This document shows positions 23,490-38,500 of a DNA stretch of 64,000 bases, one piece after another. The DNA is from Onthophagus taurus (Eukaryota; Arthropoda; Insecta; Coleoptera; Scarabaeidae). The DNA lies in contig NC_091971.1 of assembly GCF_036711975.1 (NCBI RefSeq), forward strand, positions 13,461,501 through 13,525,500. Reading direction: 5' to 3'. Under the pieces are notes generated by a model that saw only the letters and a list, made by a program, of their open reading frames with translations, searched no databases and was not told the origin of the DNA. The position numbers and the translations under genes were made by a program. Position 1 is the stretch's first letter; every line of letters starts with the position of its first letter.

Positions 23490-23870
23490 CAAGCTGGTGA
23501 ATAGGCACAGTGTGGTTAAGAGCAGCTTCTGCAGCCAATGCAGTAAACTGCTTTCGAACAACAAAGATCTACCCATTTACACCTTATGCGATCCGAGATT
23601 ACTTCTTTTCTATACAAAATACTGCGAACACATCATCTGGCCCACAGGATATCAAGCAATTATTTCTTTTTCGCAGTGTAAAGAGAACGAAACTGGCAAC
23701 GGTATTGACGGATCCAGTAAATATGGGAAAAGTACCAGGAAAAGGGAAGCAAAAGTCTAAAGAAGAGTACAGGCTAAATTAAAAACAACCTAAGCATACA
23801 GCGACATCACGAGAGGAAGAAGAAAAATGTGTTGCTGAAAGTTCCAGCACATCTGAATCAAGAAGAACTG
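23490..23870 (+). pseudogene. pogo/Tigger-like DDE transposase, C-terminal remnant
   Basis: The plus-strand frame around 23510-23782 contains LRAASAANAVNCFRTTKIYP then FTPYAIRDYFF. This has the pattern of the segment after the DDE domain in pogo-family transposases (A-x-x-x-AV-x-x-F-x-x-TGI-x-P-x-x-x-x-x-F-x-D-x-D-F). The frame ends at 23782 and a Ser/Glu-rich tail follows in another frame. The catalytic domain is not recognisable upstream, so this is a truncated, dead copy. Confidence 0.5.
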
Positions 23871-23999
23871 AGAGGATATGTAAGAAAATAAGGACAGTTG
23901 ATGAAAGAGAATGAAGTGAAAGTGATGATGTGTGAATGTTTCTAAAAACTACAAAGGCAGATGATTGGATCTGGTGCATAAGGTATCTATGGTGACATG

Positions 24000-25020
24000 T
24001 AATATATGTTCTAGAGAAGATTTCTGAAAGAAAAAATTAAAACTATAAACTATCCGGTACAAGCAGTTTTGACAAATCGCTTTTAGTTTTTGAGAAACAA
24101 AGTTTTGAAATGATCGACAATTTTTTCGAATTTTGCAAATTACGTCGATTAAGTTGAAATTCGTATTAAATCCATTTCTTGGAATATGAGTACGAAAATT
24201 TCCCAAAGTGTTAATAAGAGTGTCCTCTTTCCAATGAACCAACACGTTTTCAACAATAACTTTTTGTTTCTGAGAAAACAATATTTGAAGTTTGGATTCA
24301 ATTTTCGATGTTGCAATTTTCATCGACAATTTTCAAAATTCGCTATAAAATTCATTTCTTGAAGGATTATTGTGGAAATATCACCAATTATTAATTAAAG
24401 TATCCTCTTTTTAATGCAACTAGCCGTTTTGAAAAATCGCTTTTAGTTTTTGAGAAATAAATTTTTAAAATGATCGACAATTACTTCGAATTTTGCAATT
24501 TTCATCGGTTAAGTTTTAAAAATTCGTATTAAATCCATTTTTTGGAATATGAGTATGAAAATGTCCCAAAGTGTTAATAAAAGTGTCCTCTTTCCAATGA
24601 ACCAACCCGTTTTGAAAAAAAACTTTTAGTTTTTGAGAAAACAATATTTGAAGTTTTGATTCAATTTTCGATGTTGCAATTTTCATCGATAATTTTCAAA
24701 ATTCGCTATAAAATTAATTTCTTGAAAGATCCTTGTGGAAATATCACCAAATATTAATTAAAGTATCCTCTTTTTAATGCAACAAGCCGTTTTGAAAAAT
24801 CGCTTTTAGTTTTTGAGAAATAAATTTTTGAAATGATCGACAATTACTTCGAATTTTGCAATTTTCGCCGATTAAGTTTTAAAAATTCGTATTAAATCCA
24901 TTTCTGAGAATATGAGTACAAAAATTTCCTAAAGTGTTAATAAGAGTGTCCTCTTTCCAATGAACCAACACGTTTTGAAAAAAAACTGTTAGTTTTTGAG
25001 AAAAAAATATTTGAAGTTCA
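24000..25020. repeat. Satellite 2, block A (363 bp dimer)
   Basis: A two-monomer repeat. The CCGTTTTGA landmark falls at 24424, 24608 and 24787, giving alternating spacings of 184 and 179 bp and a 363 bp higher-order unit. Each monomer has an AGTTTTTGAGAAA box, a GCAATTTTC-type segment and a TATCCTCTTTTTAATGC or TGTCCTCTTTCCAATG end. The same unit in the same orientation forms block B at 60716-61698. Confidence 0.9.
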
Positions 25021-26340
25021 CCTCAATGTAGGCAACGTCTCTCCTACAGGGTTGGGTTGGGTTCATTTTATGACATTTTAATTTCTATCTGTGAATACTT
25101 ATCATAAAGTTAAATGTTTATGCCACTAATTTGGCGTGATCACTTTGTTGTTCTTTACTTCTTATCGCACCCTTTACTAATCTTTATGTTACGGTATAGT
25201 ACTTATTAACTCATTAAATCTAAAAATAAATCTTTTATTGCTATTATTCACAAAGTTTTATAGTTATTTAAGTTTCTTTATTTAACGCAACCCAACTTAA
25301 CCTACTCCAACCGAAATTTTATACCTTTTAATTCAATTACAAAGAACGATATGAATTGGGGTTAAATTATTTAATTGTAGATGTTTCTATCATGTTACAA
25401 TGTTGTGTAATGAGTATTGTGAAACCAATAGAATTTGCATTAACTACTTACGATTAGTGAAATCAAGAACTCACAAAAAAGAGAGGATTTATCAGTCCTC
25501 AAGGGTCAAGAATTTTAATTGTACCTAATAATTGTGTCGATTATAAAGTAAATAATTAGAAAGAAGAGGAGGAAATTAAATGTGGTTGTACTTGGAAGGA
25601 CTCTTTTGGTACCGTATCTAATAACAATTTTTCGGGTTAATAAGAGTTCTATTTTAGAAAATAATCTGCGTTCAAAGAATCCGTTCGTGCGGACGAAACG
25701 TTTACTTCTACACAAAAGAAAATTGGCAGGCCCGAGTCTAATTGATTCTTTTTTACGTGAGGAGTTAGGTTTTAGTGCCAAGAATGGGCACCTATTCTTA
25801 CTCGTTCAAGTGTGAACTGTGTCAATTTACTTCACGGTTGTTGTCAGGGTTAAATAAACTCAGGGTTTAAACTTTAATATCTTTATTATGTATAATTTGT
25901 GAAAATAATTTATGGAAATCCGTAGATGTTTTATATAATTTCATGTCGCTTTAATCGTTTTAATGTTCGTTTTTGTAGTGAAAGTTAATTGACATCATCC
26001 TAAAAAAGAAAAAATAATAGACACTTTAGCTTCACCACTTTACATTCGATTGTATTGTGTAAGAAAATCATCATATTGTTCGTTTTTAAACAGTGAAAGT
26101 TAATTATGTTTCCAATAAAACATGTAACATACTTAATTGTTTAATTTAATGTCACTCCTAAATTAAATGTATTATACATCTCTTTAAATCGAATTGTTTT
26201 AAAAGTTTTCGGTTCGTCCAATTCGTTTTCCAAGAGTTCAAAAAAATAGTGGGGATTATTTTGTAGTAGTAGTAGTAATGTACGAATATTGGTTGTAGTC
26301 GTCGCAGTCCAATGGGTGCTATTGAACTGTTAAGAGCGCG
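25021..26340. other. Intergenic DNA upstream of the Spätzle-family gene
   Basis: No supported gene. Two overlapping open frames on opposite strands around 25515-25815 have no recognisable family and look like chance. GGGTTGGGTTGGGTT near 25049 and CCCAACTTAACCTACTCC near 25300 are isolated. The proximal part should include enhancers of the TATA promoter at 26350. Confidence 0.35.
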
Positions 26341-26349
26341 AACACGCTG

Positions 26350-26357
26350 TATATAAG
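26350..26357 (+). promoter_or_regulatory. TATA box of the Spätzle-family gene
   Basis: TATATAAG lies in a less AT-rich setting (CGCGAACACGCTG just before it), about 240 bases upstream of the signal-peptide ATG at 26591. Transcription would start near 26380. There is no good arthropod initiator match at that distance, so the call rests on the box and its position. Confidence 0.5.
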
Positions 26358-26590
26358 AACTATTTAATAGTAAACGTGAATTGCGCGAATTCAAACTGAA
26401 CTAAAAACCCGGTTTAATTTTCTTCCGATCGTGATGATATTGTTTAGAAGTTTATTAAGTATAAATTAAAAGCTTTAAGATTCCTCTAAGGAATTCTTTT
26501 TTAAGCTGGTTTTTGCAAAATTTGGAACTGAATTTGAAGAAGTTTAAAGAAGATTTTTTGATCTCAAAATTGGTTCAACTAAATTTCAAT

Positions 26591-29500
26591 ATGAATATGA
26601 ATTTATTTATTTTCGTGAGTATAAATTAGACATATTTGTTATTTTTTTAATTTAATCGGTTGATGATTGCGTTAACATCCTCAGGAAATTCGAGTAAATA
26701 AATCACACTATATACTACAAAGGTTTTGTTTGTAAACTTCCTATTTGGAAAGTATTAGATAATATTTCCTAAAATATTAATTAATTCTTTTTTTAATTTA
26801 TAATATCTTATTAATATTTGATTTTATAAATTTGGGAAAAACTGAAATCTTTTATATCTTGAGATACAAGTATTTTAATTTAACCGAAATTTGTAAAAAT
26901 CACTGTTCCAAAAAACGATTCCATGAAAAATGGTAACGAAATTTTTACTAATCATAAATAAAAGAGTGTATTTTTCAAAAAAAGTAACCGTCTTTCAAAA
27001 TTATCTTTGATTTTAGAGATAGAACCTTTTAAAGACAGCAATGTTTGGAATGATTAACTTTATTTTGAGTAAGTTTAAAGATTTGGAAAAATTGAATTTC
27101 CTGGACTTTTTACTGAAATTTTCACGAAATATAAAGAAGTGTTTTTTAAATGGAAAAATCTGTTTTGGAAAATCTCTTTTATTGCATGAAATAACCGAAA
27201 CTTATATCAATGCACTAATTTACTTCTATTCACTTTAAAAATGTATAAAAAATCGATTTCATCGAAAATTGTAATGAAATTATTCCTGATTATAAAGAAA
27301 AGTGTGTATTTTCCAAAAAAAGTGTCCGCTTTGCAAAATCATTTTTGGTTTTTGAGATATAAGCTTCTAAAGACAGCAATGTTTAGAATGAATAAGTTTA
27401 CTTTGAGTAAATTATAATATTTGGGAAAAATTAATTTCCTGAATTTTTTAACTGGAATTTTTACGAAGTATAAGAAAATGATTTTAATGCAAAAAATTAT
27501 TTTGGAAAATCTCTTTTATAGCTTGAGATATAAACATTTTAATATATCCGAAACTTTGATCAATGCACAAATTTTTTTCTATTGACTTTAAAAATGCATA
27601 AAAAATCGATTTAATGGAAAATAGATATGAAATTATCCCTAATCATAAAGAAAAGTGTGTATTTTCCAAAAAAAGTCTCCGCTTTGTAAAATCATTTCTA
27701 GTTTTTGAGATACAACCTTTTAAAGACAGCAATATTTAGAATGATTAAGTTTACTTTGAGTAAATTATAACATTTGGGAAAAATGAATTTCCTGGATTTT
27801 TTAACTGGAAATTTCACGAAGTATAAGGAAATGATTTTAATGCAAAAATCTATTTTGGAAAATCTCTTTTATTGCTTGAGATATAAACATTTTAATATAT
27901 CCGAAACTTTTATCAATGCACAGATTTTTTTCTATTGACTTTAAAAATGCATAAAAAATCGATTTAATGGAAAATAGATATAAAACCATCCCTCATCATA
28001 AAGAAAAGTCTGTATTTTCCAAAAAAAGTCTCCGCTTTGCAAAATCATTTCTAGTTTTTGAGATACAACCTTTTAAAGACAACAATGTTTAGAATGATTA
28101 AGTTCATTTTGAGGAAATTATAATATTTGGGAAAAAATTATTTGTTGGATTTTTTAACTGGAATTTTCACGAAATATAAGGAAATGATTTTAATGCAAAA
28201 ATCTATTTTGGAAAATCTCTTTTATTGCTTGAGATAGAAACATTTTAATATAACCGAAACTTTTATCAATGCACTAATTTATTTCTATTGACTTTAAAAA
28301 TGCATAAAAAATCGATTTAATGGAAAATTGATATGAAATTATTGCTGATTATAAAGAAAAGTGTGTATTTTCCAAAAAAAGTCTCCACTTTGCAAAATCA
28401 TATCTAGTTTTTGAGATACAACCTTTTAAAGACAACAATGTTTAGAATGATTAAGTTCATTTTGAGGAAATTATAATATTTGGGAAAAATTATTTGTTGG
28501 ATTTTTTAACTGGAATTTTCACGAAATATAAGAAAATGATTTTAATGCAAAAATCTATTTTGGAAAATCTCTTTTATTGCTTGAGATAGAAACATTTTAA
28601 TATAACCGAAACTTTTATCAATGCACTAATTTATTTCTATTGACTTTAAAAATGCATAAAAAATCGATTTACTGGAAAATAGATATAAAATCATCCCTAA
28701 TCATAAAGAAAAGCCTGTATTTTCCAAAAAAAGTGTCCGTTTTGCAAAATCATATCTAGTTTTCGAGATACAACCTTTTAAAGACAACAATGTTTAGAAT
28801 GATTAAGTTCATTTTGAGGAAATTATAATATTTGGAAAAAATTTATTTGTTGGATTTTTTAACTGGAATTTTCACGAAATATAAGGAAATGATTTTAATG
28901 TAAAAATCTATTTTGGAAAATCTCTTTTATTGCTTGAGATAGAAACATTTTAATATAACCGAAACTTTTATCAATGCACTAATTTATTTCTATTGACTTT
29001 AAAAATGCATAAAAAATCGATTTAATGGAAAATTGATATGAAATTATCCCTAATCATAAAGAAAAGTGTGTATTTTCCAAAAAAAGTGTCCGTTTTGTAA
29101 AATCATTTTTAGTTTTTGAGATACAACCTTTTAAAGACAGCAATGTTTAGAATGATTAAGTTCATTTTGAGGAAATTATAATATTTGGGAAAAATTAATT
29201 TCCTGAATTTTTTAACTGGAATTTTCACGAAGTATAAGAAAATGATTTTAATGCAAAAAACTATTTTGGAAAATCTCTTTTATAGCTTGAGATATAAACA
29301 TTTTAATATATCCGAAACTTTGATCAATGCACAAATTTTTTTCTATTGACTTTAAAAATGCATAAAAAATCGATTTAATGGAAAATAGATATGAAATTAT
29401 CCCTAATCATAAAGAAAAGTGTGTATTTTCCAAAAAAAGTCTCCGCTTTGTAAAATCATTTCTAGTTTTTGAGATACAACCTTTTAAAGACAGCAATATT

Positions 29501-32500
29501 TAGAATAATTAAGTTTACTTTGAGTAAATTATAACATTTGGGAAAAATGAATTTCCTGGATTTTTTAACTGGAAATTTCACGAAGTATAAGGAAATGATT
29601 TTAATGCAAAAATCTATTTTATTGCTTGAGATACAAACATTTTAAAATAACGGAAACTTTTATCAACTTACTATTTTTTTTCTATTGACTGTAAGAATGC
29701 ATAAAAAATCGATTTAATGTAAAATTATCCCTAATCATAAAGAAAAGTGTGTATTTTCCAAGAAAAGTGTCCGCTTTGCAAAATCATTTTTAGTTTTTGA
29801 GATACAACCTTTTACAGACAACAATGTTTAGAATGATTAAATTTATTTTGAGAAAATTATAATATTTGGGAAAAATTAAAATTTCCTGGATTTTTTAACT
29901 GGAATTTTCACGAAGTATAAGGAAATGATTTTAATGCAAATATTTATTTTGGAAATTTCTTTTATTGCTTGAATACAAACGTTTTAATATAACCGAAACT
30001 TTTATCAATGCACTAATTTATTTCTATTGACTTTAAAAATGCATAAAAAATCGATTTAATGGAAAATTGATATAAAATTATCTCTAATCATAAAGCAAAG
30101 TGTGTATTTTCCAAAAAAAGTGTCCGCTTTGCAAAATCTGTTTAAGTTTTTGAGATACAACCTTTTAAAGACAGCAATGTTTAGATTGATTAAGTTTACT
30201 TTGAGTAAATTATAACATTTGGGAAAAATGAATTTCCTGGATTTTTAAATGGAATTTTCACGAAATAAAAGGAAATGATTTTAATGCAAAAATCTATTTT
30301 ATTGCTTGAGATACAAACATTTTAAAATAACGGAAACTTTTATCAACTTACTATTTTTTTTCTATTGACTGTAAGAATGCATAAAAAATCGATTTAATGG
30401 AAAATTGTAATGAAATTATCCCTAATCATAAAGAAAAGTGTGTATTTTCCAAAAAAAGTGTCCGCTTTGCAAAATCATTTTTAGTTTTTGAGATACAACC
30501 TTTTAAAGACAACAATGTTTAGAATGATTAAATTTATTTTGAGAAAATTATAATATTTGGGAAAAATTAAAATTTCCTGGATTTTTTAACTGGAATTTTC
30601 ACGAAGTATAAGGAAATGATTTTAATGCAAATATTTATTTTGGAAATTTCTTTTATTGCTTGAATACAAACGTTTTAATATAACCGAAACTTTTATCAAT
30701 GCACTAATTTATTTCTATTGACTTTAAAAATGCATAAAAAAATCGATTTAATGGAAAATTGATATAAAATTATCTCTAATCATAAAGCAAAGTGTGTATT
30801 TTCCAAAAAAAGTGTCCGCTTTGCAAAATCTGTTTAAGTTTTTGAGATACAACCTTTTAAAGACAGCAATGTTTAGATTGATTAAGTTTACTTTGAGTAA
30901 ATTATAACATTTGGGAAAAATGAATTTCCTGGATTTTTAAATGGAATTTTCACGAAATATAAGGAAATGATTTTAATGCAAAAATCTATTTTGGAAAATC
31001 TCTTTAATTGCTTGAGATACAAACATTTTAAAATAACTGAAACTTTTATCAATATACTAATTTCTTTCTATTGACTTTAAAAATGCATAAAAAATCGATT
31101 TAATGGAAAATTGATATAAAATTATCCCTAATCATAAAGAAAAGTGTGTATTTTCCAAAAAAAGTGTCCGTTTTGCAAAATCATTTTTAGTTTTTGAGAT
31201 ACAACCTTTTAAAGACAGCAATGTATAGAATGATTACGTTTAATTTGACCAAATTATAATATTTGGGAAAAATTAGTTTCCTGGATTTTTTAACTGAAAT
31301 TTTCACGAAGTATAAGGAAATGATTTTAATGCAAAAATCTATTTTGGAAAATCTCTTTTATTGCTTGAGATACAAACATTTTAAAATAACCGAAACTTTT
31401 ATCAATATACTAATTTTTTTCTATTGACTTTAAAAATGTATAAAAAATCGATTTCATCGAAAATTGTAATGAAATTATCCCTAATCATAAAAAAAGTGTG
31501 TATTTTTCAAAAAATTTGTTCATTCTGCTAAATCATCTTTAGTTTTTGAGACAAAAGCTTTTAAAGAATGCGTAATTTGGAATATTTAAGTATAATTTGA
31601 ATTATTTTATATATTTGGGAAAAACTAGAAACAGGTTTTTAATGCAAAAATTTATTTTGGAAAATCCCTTTTATTGTTTGAGATACAAGCATTTTAATAT
31701 AACCGAAGCTTTTATAAATGCACTATTTTTTTCCATTGACTTTAAATTTTGATTAAAAATCGATTTCAAGGAAAATTGTAATGAAATTACTGTTAATCAT
31801 AAAGAAAAGTGTGTATTTTCCAAAAAAAGTATCTGTTTTGCAAAATCCCCTTTACCTTTTCAGGTAGAAACTTTTAAAGGTACTATCTATTTAGAATGAT
31901 TAAGTTTATTTTGAGTAAATTTAAGTATTTGAGAAAATTTCCTCTTACTAATATGGATATATCAATTCAGTATGTTCTCTCCAGAAGATGAGGTTCAACA
32001 TTCTCGTCATCGTTGAGGTGGTCTTCCCTGCGATCTTTTTCCTACTTATTCATTTTTGCGTTTTTAGCGAGTTTGTCGTCTTCCATTCTTTTTATATATT
32101 TATTATTATATATGTCCTGTATGCCGCATTGTAGTCTGATATCTTCGTTCCATATTTTGTCATGTAAAATTTTGCCTTGTGATGAAGTGCATGAGGAAGA
32201 GGGTGGTGCAGCATCACACACATTATTACACTACAGCTCATTGTGAGTCTTGGTCTCTGTGAGCCGATTGTAGGCTAAATTGTCCCAGTTCTGATCTTGC
32301 AGGGCCCTAATATTTCCCATCCACCGCTCCTTTGGCCTTCCTCTTGGTCGACTGCACTTTGGTGTTTGAGTGAGTACCACGTCAGTGTCTGGGCTTTAAT
32401 CTACGTTGATAATTCTGTTTCTTCCAGCATTTCTCTTATCTCGTAGTTCTTTAATTGTCTCAATCCTCCTAGGTTTGTATCATATTTTGGCATGATGCAG

Positions 32501-35500
32501 GATTACCATCATTATCGTCTTTAGAGCCCAGTCATTTCCTAAATACCTATCGTATCCTCTTGAATAGAGTACACTCATTTCAAAGAGTTGCGCTTACTAC
32601 ATTAAAAATCTTGCGGATTCTTTCTGCCGGCATTTTCCACACGTGTAAAGCCACCTCAGTCTTTGGGCTTTAATCCACGCCGATAGTTTTGGAGTTTTCT
32701 TATCTTGTAATCATCGCAATCGAACTTATCGTATCCTCCTGAATAGAGTACATTCATTTCGAAGAGTTGCTCTTACTACATTGAAACAGGTTAAAGATTT
32801 ATAAAGGTTAATAGATTTATGAGTTCATCCTTGAATTCGCTACGTTACAAATTTCCGCTGGAAAATTATAATGTGAGAAGTATATTAATAGAGTTTCAGG
32901 TTTATTGGTGACCCAGAAATTATTATGATTTAATAGCCTAATCTTGAGCACTCATCCCCTGTAATAAAATATTTGTGTTGGTAGATTCAAAAATCACGAA
33001 TGCATTAATTAGAGTTGTATAATAAACTAATTGTTTGAGTTTTTAAAAAGAAAATATTAAGTAACACTATTTATTTGTCATAATCTTGATGGAAGGAATC
33101 TATTAAAGTAGATTACAAAGCAATAAATACCTACTTAACTATTCTAATTGATCACAATTAACTCATTAAAATGCAAGTTTCACAATATCAAAGCAAACAA
33201 GAAAAAAAATCAATTCGATTAATTGAATGACCACGAGCACGATCTACTTTACTGTTACTTAATTTATTACCATTTTTTTCTAAATTGTAACAAGAACATT
33301 ATTTTTCACTCTGATTTAATTCGTGTTGCGTTAACAACACGCATTCTTCGTGTCACCTATAAACACGCTCTCGACAATCATTATCAAGGCGGAAAGGAGT
33401 TATTTTTACGCCTACACACGTAAATACAATCTCTTTACGCGCGATTCGATTTACACGATCGGATCGATCGTAAAATTGATTCAGAAATCGTACCTCGTAA
33501 GAGTTTACCAACCATCTATGTTGGTAAATAATGCCGTCTTCGTAATACGATGAATAATAATGAATAATAATGCGACATTGAGTATGTAAAATGTTATAAT
33601 AAACGACGATCCGATATTGGATCTCTATCGGAGATCTATATGGTAATTTTATTCTTTTTTGAATTGTATTTGAATTGTATATCGGTTTGATGTTTATAAA
33701 AGAACTTGATGTGAATAGTAATTAATATATTTATTTTTTGAATTATTCCAATTTTTAAGTTATAAAGAAAAATCGTCTTTAATAAATATGCGGTGAAAGT
33801 CACCTACGCGATTGCGTCACCGCGTAGGTTCCTTTACATAATTTACTTTCTCCACTGTTATCCATTAGAACCGTCTAATTGGTCGGGTATAAACTCCTAG
33901 AGCAAACAAAACCGCCGTCGTCGTCGTATTTGGCCTCTCATGAACACCACGACGTGATTTACCATTGTAAAGGCAACAATACAAGTCTTCCATAACTTAT
34001 TATTTCATAAAAATGTTTCAATTTTTTTTATGTTTACCACACCCTAAGATTTTTTTATGGATCATTTTTCAGCCTTGTTCTTATTTTATACATAAATCAA
34101 ATTCAAGGACTTTTTTACGTTTTGTCACTATGAAATAAGCGATTTTAAGAAGTAAAATGCTTACTTACTCATTCCTATTCTTTTTAATTAACACAATCGC
34201 ATGTTTTGTATAATAATACAAATTGACATTTTTATGTGCTCCACTTTGTCGTGTCAGCATTTAATTAACATACAACAGAAATATATTACAATATATTATC
34301 TTCCTACAACAATTAACTTGCAATTTTGTAGAATTGAAACGAAACGAAATCCAATCACACCTGTTATTTGATTTAAAAATGATTTTTTATAATTTATCTA
34401 AAAGCTCTTAGCACGTTATTATATCAAAATTATACGGGAAGTTATGAGACTATAAAAGACTACTTAAGTTAAAGAAAGTAATTGCTGTGTAACACTTCTT
34501 CGACGTCGGGAAAAGTCTGCCGTCGCACCTGAATCGGTTGTTAAACGAAAGTTATCTCGGTCAAGGTTAAAAAAAAATTTATTCCTTCAAATTGCCTTAA
34601 TAAATTTGATCATTTTTATCGCTGAATTTTAGTGAATGCTTAATTCGCTTAATTTATTGCATTTGCATGTTTTTATTAATAACTTTAAATCTTTATTATT
34701 TAAATTAATCGCCATGTCAATCAGTTTCATCAGATTCCCGGCGCTCCCTATTTCTCCTCCCGAAGGATAACATTTCATTTTGTAAATTGAATGTCGAAAG
34801 ATGAAAAATGGAAATTGTTTCTTCGTCATTTGGGTTGGGGAACAAGCTTGTTCGATTTCAAATGAGATGACGCAGCTATTAATTTAAAAAAAATTTGAAA
34901 CAAGAAGATAAAGTAGAAGTAATTACAACAATTTATTGACTTATAAGAAACATTCCACACCTATTAAAAAATTTACATAAATTAAAACAATTTTATCGTT
35001 TAGAATGTTAAATTTTACTTCAATAACTCAAATTATAAGTGTAATCGATAAAACAAAATTTATTTATTCCTTTTGATTTAGTTTAATTTGAGAAAGTTAG
35101 GAATCCCCGTTCCACTCTGTGCCAACGAGATCAAGGTTTAACATATTTCCGGTGTTAATCGAATAACAATCGAACAATCGCAAAATTAGATGACAAAATA
35201 CGTCGAAATTTGAAAAGATTGTTGCAAAAAGTTAAAATAAAGAATGGAATGGGAGGAAGGAAATGTTTACAAATTCCGAAAGTCAAACGAGTGTTGGTTG
35301 CCCCGAATAATGTTGGCCGGAGAAGTCCTCCATAGAAAGTGGTCGTTGTATTTGCGAAATGTCTTTGTGAAAGAATAATGGGGCGCCCACGTACATAAAA
35401 GACGACGAATGTTGTTTAATATCGTTATGTGAATACTAAAAGAAATCTATGAAAATAATTCAATCATGTTTTGATACATTAAAAGAGTTCCTATCTTAAC

Positions 35501-38500
35501 AATTAAAAGTAATTTTGCAAACAGTATAAAAAATACATACTTTTCTTTATGATTAGTGAACATTTCAATTACAATTTTCCATAAAATTATTTTTTTTAAT
35601 TTTGAACAAAAATGGAGCAAAAATGTTACAAACCATTGTGTTAAGGGTACAATTTGCTACAACTTTTGTAGTCAAACTTTTTCTGTATCATGCTCCGGAT
35701 ACCGATTTTTTTTAACACTCTTCTAATGTTCACATATTTGAAAAATTCTCTACATTGATGCATCCGATATCAAAAATGTTACAGACCATTGTGTTAAGGG
35801 TACAATTTGCTACAATTTTTGTAGAAAAAGTTTTTCTGTATCATGTTCCGGATACCGATTTTTTTAACACCCTTCTAATTTTCACATTTTTGAAAAATTC
35901 GCCACAGTGATGCATCTGGGAGCAAAAATGTTACAGCCCATTGTGTTAAGGATACAATTTGCTACAACTTTTGTAGTAAAAGTTTTTCTGTATCATGCTC
36001 CGGGTACCGATTTTTTTTAACACTCTTCTAACTGTCACATTTTTGAAAAATTCGCCACATTGATGTATCTGGGAGCAAAAATGTTAGAGATCATTGTGTT
36101 AAGGGTACAATTTACTACAACTTTTGCAGTAAAAGTTTTTCTATAACATGGTCCGGATACCAATTTTTTAACAGTCTTCTAATGCTCATATATTTGAAAA
36201 ATTCTCTACATTGATGCATCCGGGAGCAAAAATGTTACAGACCATTGTGTTAAGGGTACAATTTGCTACAATTTTTGTAGAAAAAGTTTTTCTGTATCAT
36301 GTTCTGGATACCGATTTTTTTAACACTCTTCTAATTTTCACATTTTTGAAAAATTCTCCACATTGATGTATCTGGGAGCAAAAATGTTACAGACCATTGT
36401 GTTCAAGGTACAATTTACTACAACTTTTGCAGTAAAAGTTTTTCTATAACATGGTCCGGATACCAATTTTTTAACACTCTTCTAATGTTCACATATTTGA
36501 AAAATTCTCTACATTGATGCATCCGGGAGCAAAAATGTTACAGACCATTGTGTTAAGGGTACAATTTGCTACAATTTTTGTAGAAAAAGTTTTTCTGTAT
36601 CATGTTCTGGATACCGATTTTTTTAACACTCTTCTAATTTTCACATTTTTGAAAAATTCTCCACATTGATGTATCTGGGAGCAAAAATGTTACAGACCAT
36701 TGTGTTCAAGGTACAATTTACTACAACTTTTGCAGTAAAAGTTTTTCTATAACATGGTCCGGATACCAATTTTTTAACACTCTTCTAATGTTCACATATT
36801 TGAAAAATTCTCTACATTGATGCATCCGGGAGCAAAAATGTTACAGACCATTGTGTTAAGGGTACAATTTGCTACAATTTTTGTAGAAAAAGTTTTTCTG
36901 TAACATGTTCTGGATACCGATTTTTTTAACACTCTTCTAATTTTCACATTTTTGAAAAATTCTCCACATTGATGTATCTGGGAGCAAAAATGTTATAGAC
37001 CATTGTGTTCAGGGTACAATTTACTACAACTTTTGCAGTAAAAGTTTTTCTATAACATGGTCCGGATACCAATTTTTTAACACTCTTCTAATGTTCACAT
37101 ATTTGAAAAATTCTCTACATTGATGCATCCGGGAGCAAAAATGTTACAGACCATTGTGTTAAGGGTACAATTTGCTACAATTTTTGTAGAAAAAGTTTTT
37201 CTGTATCATGTTCTGGATACCGATTTTTTTAACACTCTTCTAATTTTCACATTTTTGAAAAATTCTCCACATTGATGTATCTGGGAGCAAAAATGTTACA
37301 GACCATTGTGTTCAAGGTACAATTTACTACAACTTTTGCAGTAAAAGTTTTTCTATAACATGGTCCGGATACCAATTTTTTAACACTCTTCTAATGTTCA
37401 CATATTTGAAAAATTCTCTACATTGATGCATCCGGGAGCAAAAATGTTACAGACCATTGTGTTAAGGGTACAATTTGCTACAATTTTTGTAGAAAAAGTT
37501 TTTCTGTAACATGTTCTGGATACCGATTTTTTTAACACTCTTCTAATTTTCACATTTTTGAAAAATTCTCCACATTGATGTATCTGGGAGCAAAAATGTT
37601 ACAGACAATTGTGTTCAGGGTACAATTTACTACAACTTTTGCAGTAAAAGTTTTTCTATAACATGGTCCGGATACCAATTTTTTAACACTGTTCTAATGT
37701 TCACATATTTGAAAAATTCTCTACATTGATGCATCCGGGAGCAAAAATGTTACAGACCATTGTGTTAAGGGTACAATTTGCTACAACTTTTGCAGTAAAA
37801 GTTTTTCTGTATCATGTTCCGGATACCGATTTTTTTAACACCTTTCTAATTTTCACATTTTTGAAAAATTCTCCACATTGATGTATCTGGGAGCAAAAAT
37901 GTTACAGACCATTGTGTTCAGGGTACAATTTGCTACAACTTTTGTAGTAAAAGTTTTTCTGTATCATGCTCCGGATACCGATTTTTTAAAAACCTAAAAA
38001 ATTGAATTGATCACAATTTATATTTAAATATTAGTATCTTAAGAATGTGTAAAACAAAAATCAGAGTAAGACATCAGATACAAAACCTTATTACAGTTTC
38101 TGAGGGTAATCTCCAAAGATACTAGGTACATTTTTTTAACACCAAAGCACAAGAATTAAATATGCTCATCAACACTGAAAAGGCCAAATGCTTAGTAACA
38201 TTCAAGGAACCGAGATCGACTTTAAGACAGTCGCACAGGTGAATCGCTTCAAATATTTGTGAGCAAAAATAAAGAGTCACGGAAACCTTTTTAATGAAGT
38301 GAGAGAGCAGACAATGAAAGTGGCTCGAATTTAGGATGCCTGCGTGAGATTGTTTCATAAGACCCATCATAGCATACGCGTCAGGGACAAGACCAGATAC
38401 AAGCATGACTCTGCAAATGATGAGAATAGTCGAGATGAAAACAATAAGGCGGTCTGCACACGAAGCTACTGAAAAGGAACTGATTAGTGAAGCGAATTGC

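Noticed and set aside
25515-25815. Overlapping open frames on both strands
   Set aside because: Neither has a recognisable motif, a splice context or a better start. They mirror each other, as expected when one strand lacks stop codons by chance.
33223-33553. Two overlapping plus-strand frames near a CpG-rich island
   Set aside because: No domain, overlapping each other in different frames, inside an intron; the CpG content fits a regulatory island equally well.
35607-37990. CRISPR-like regular repeat structure
   Set aside because: The repeats are directly adjacent 151-152 bp monomers without unique spacers, in a eukaryotic intron; this is a satellite.
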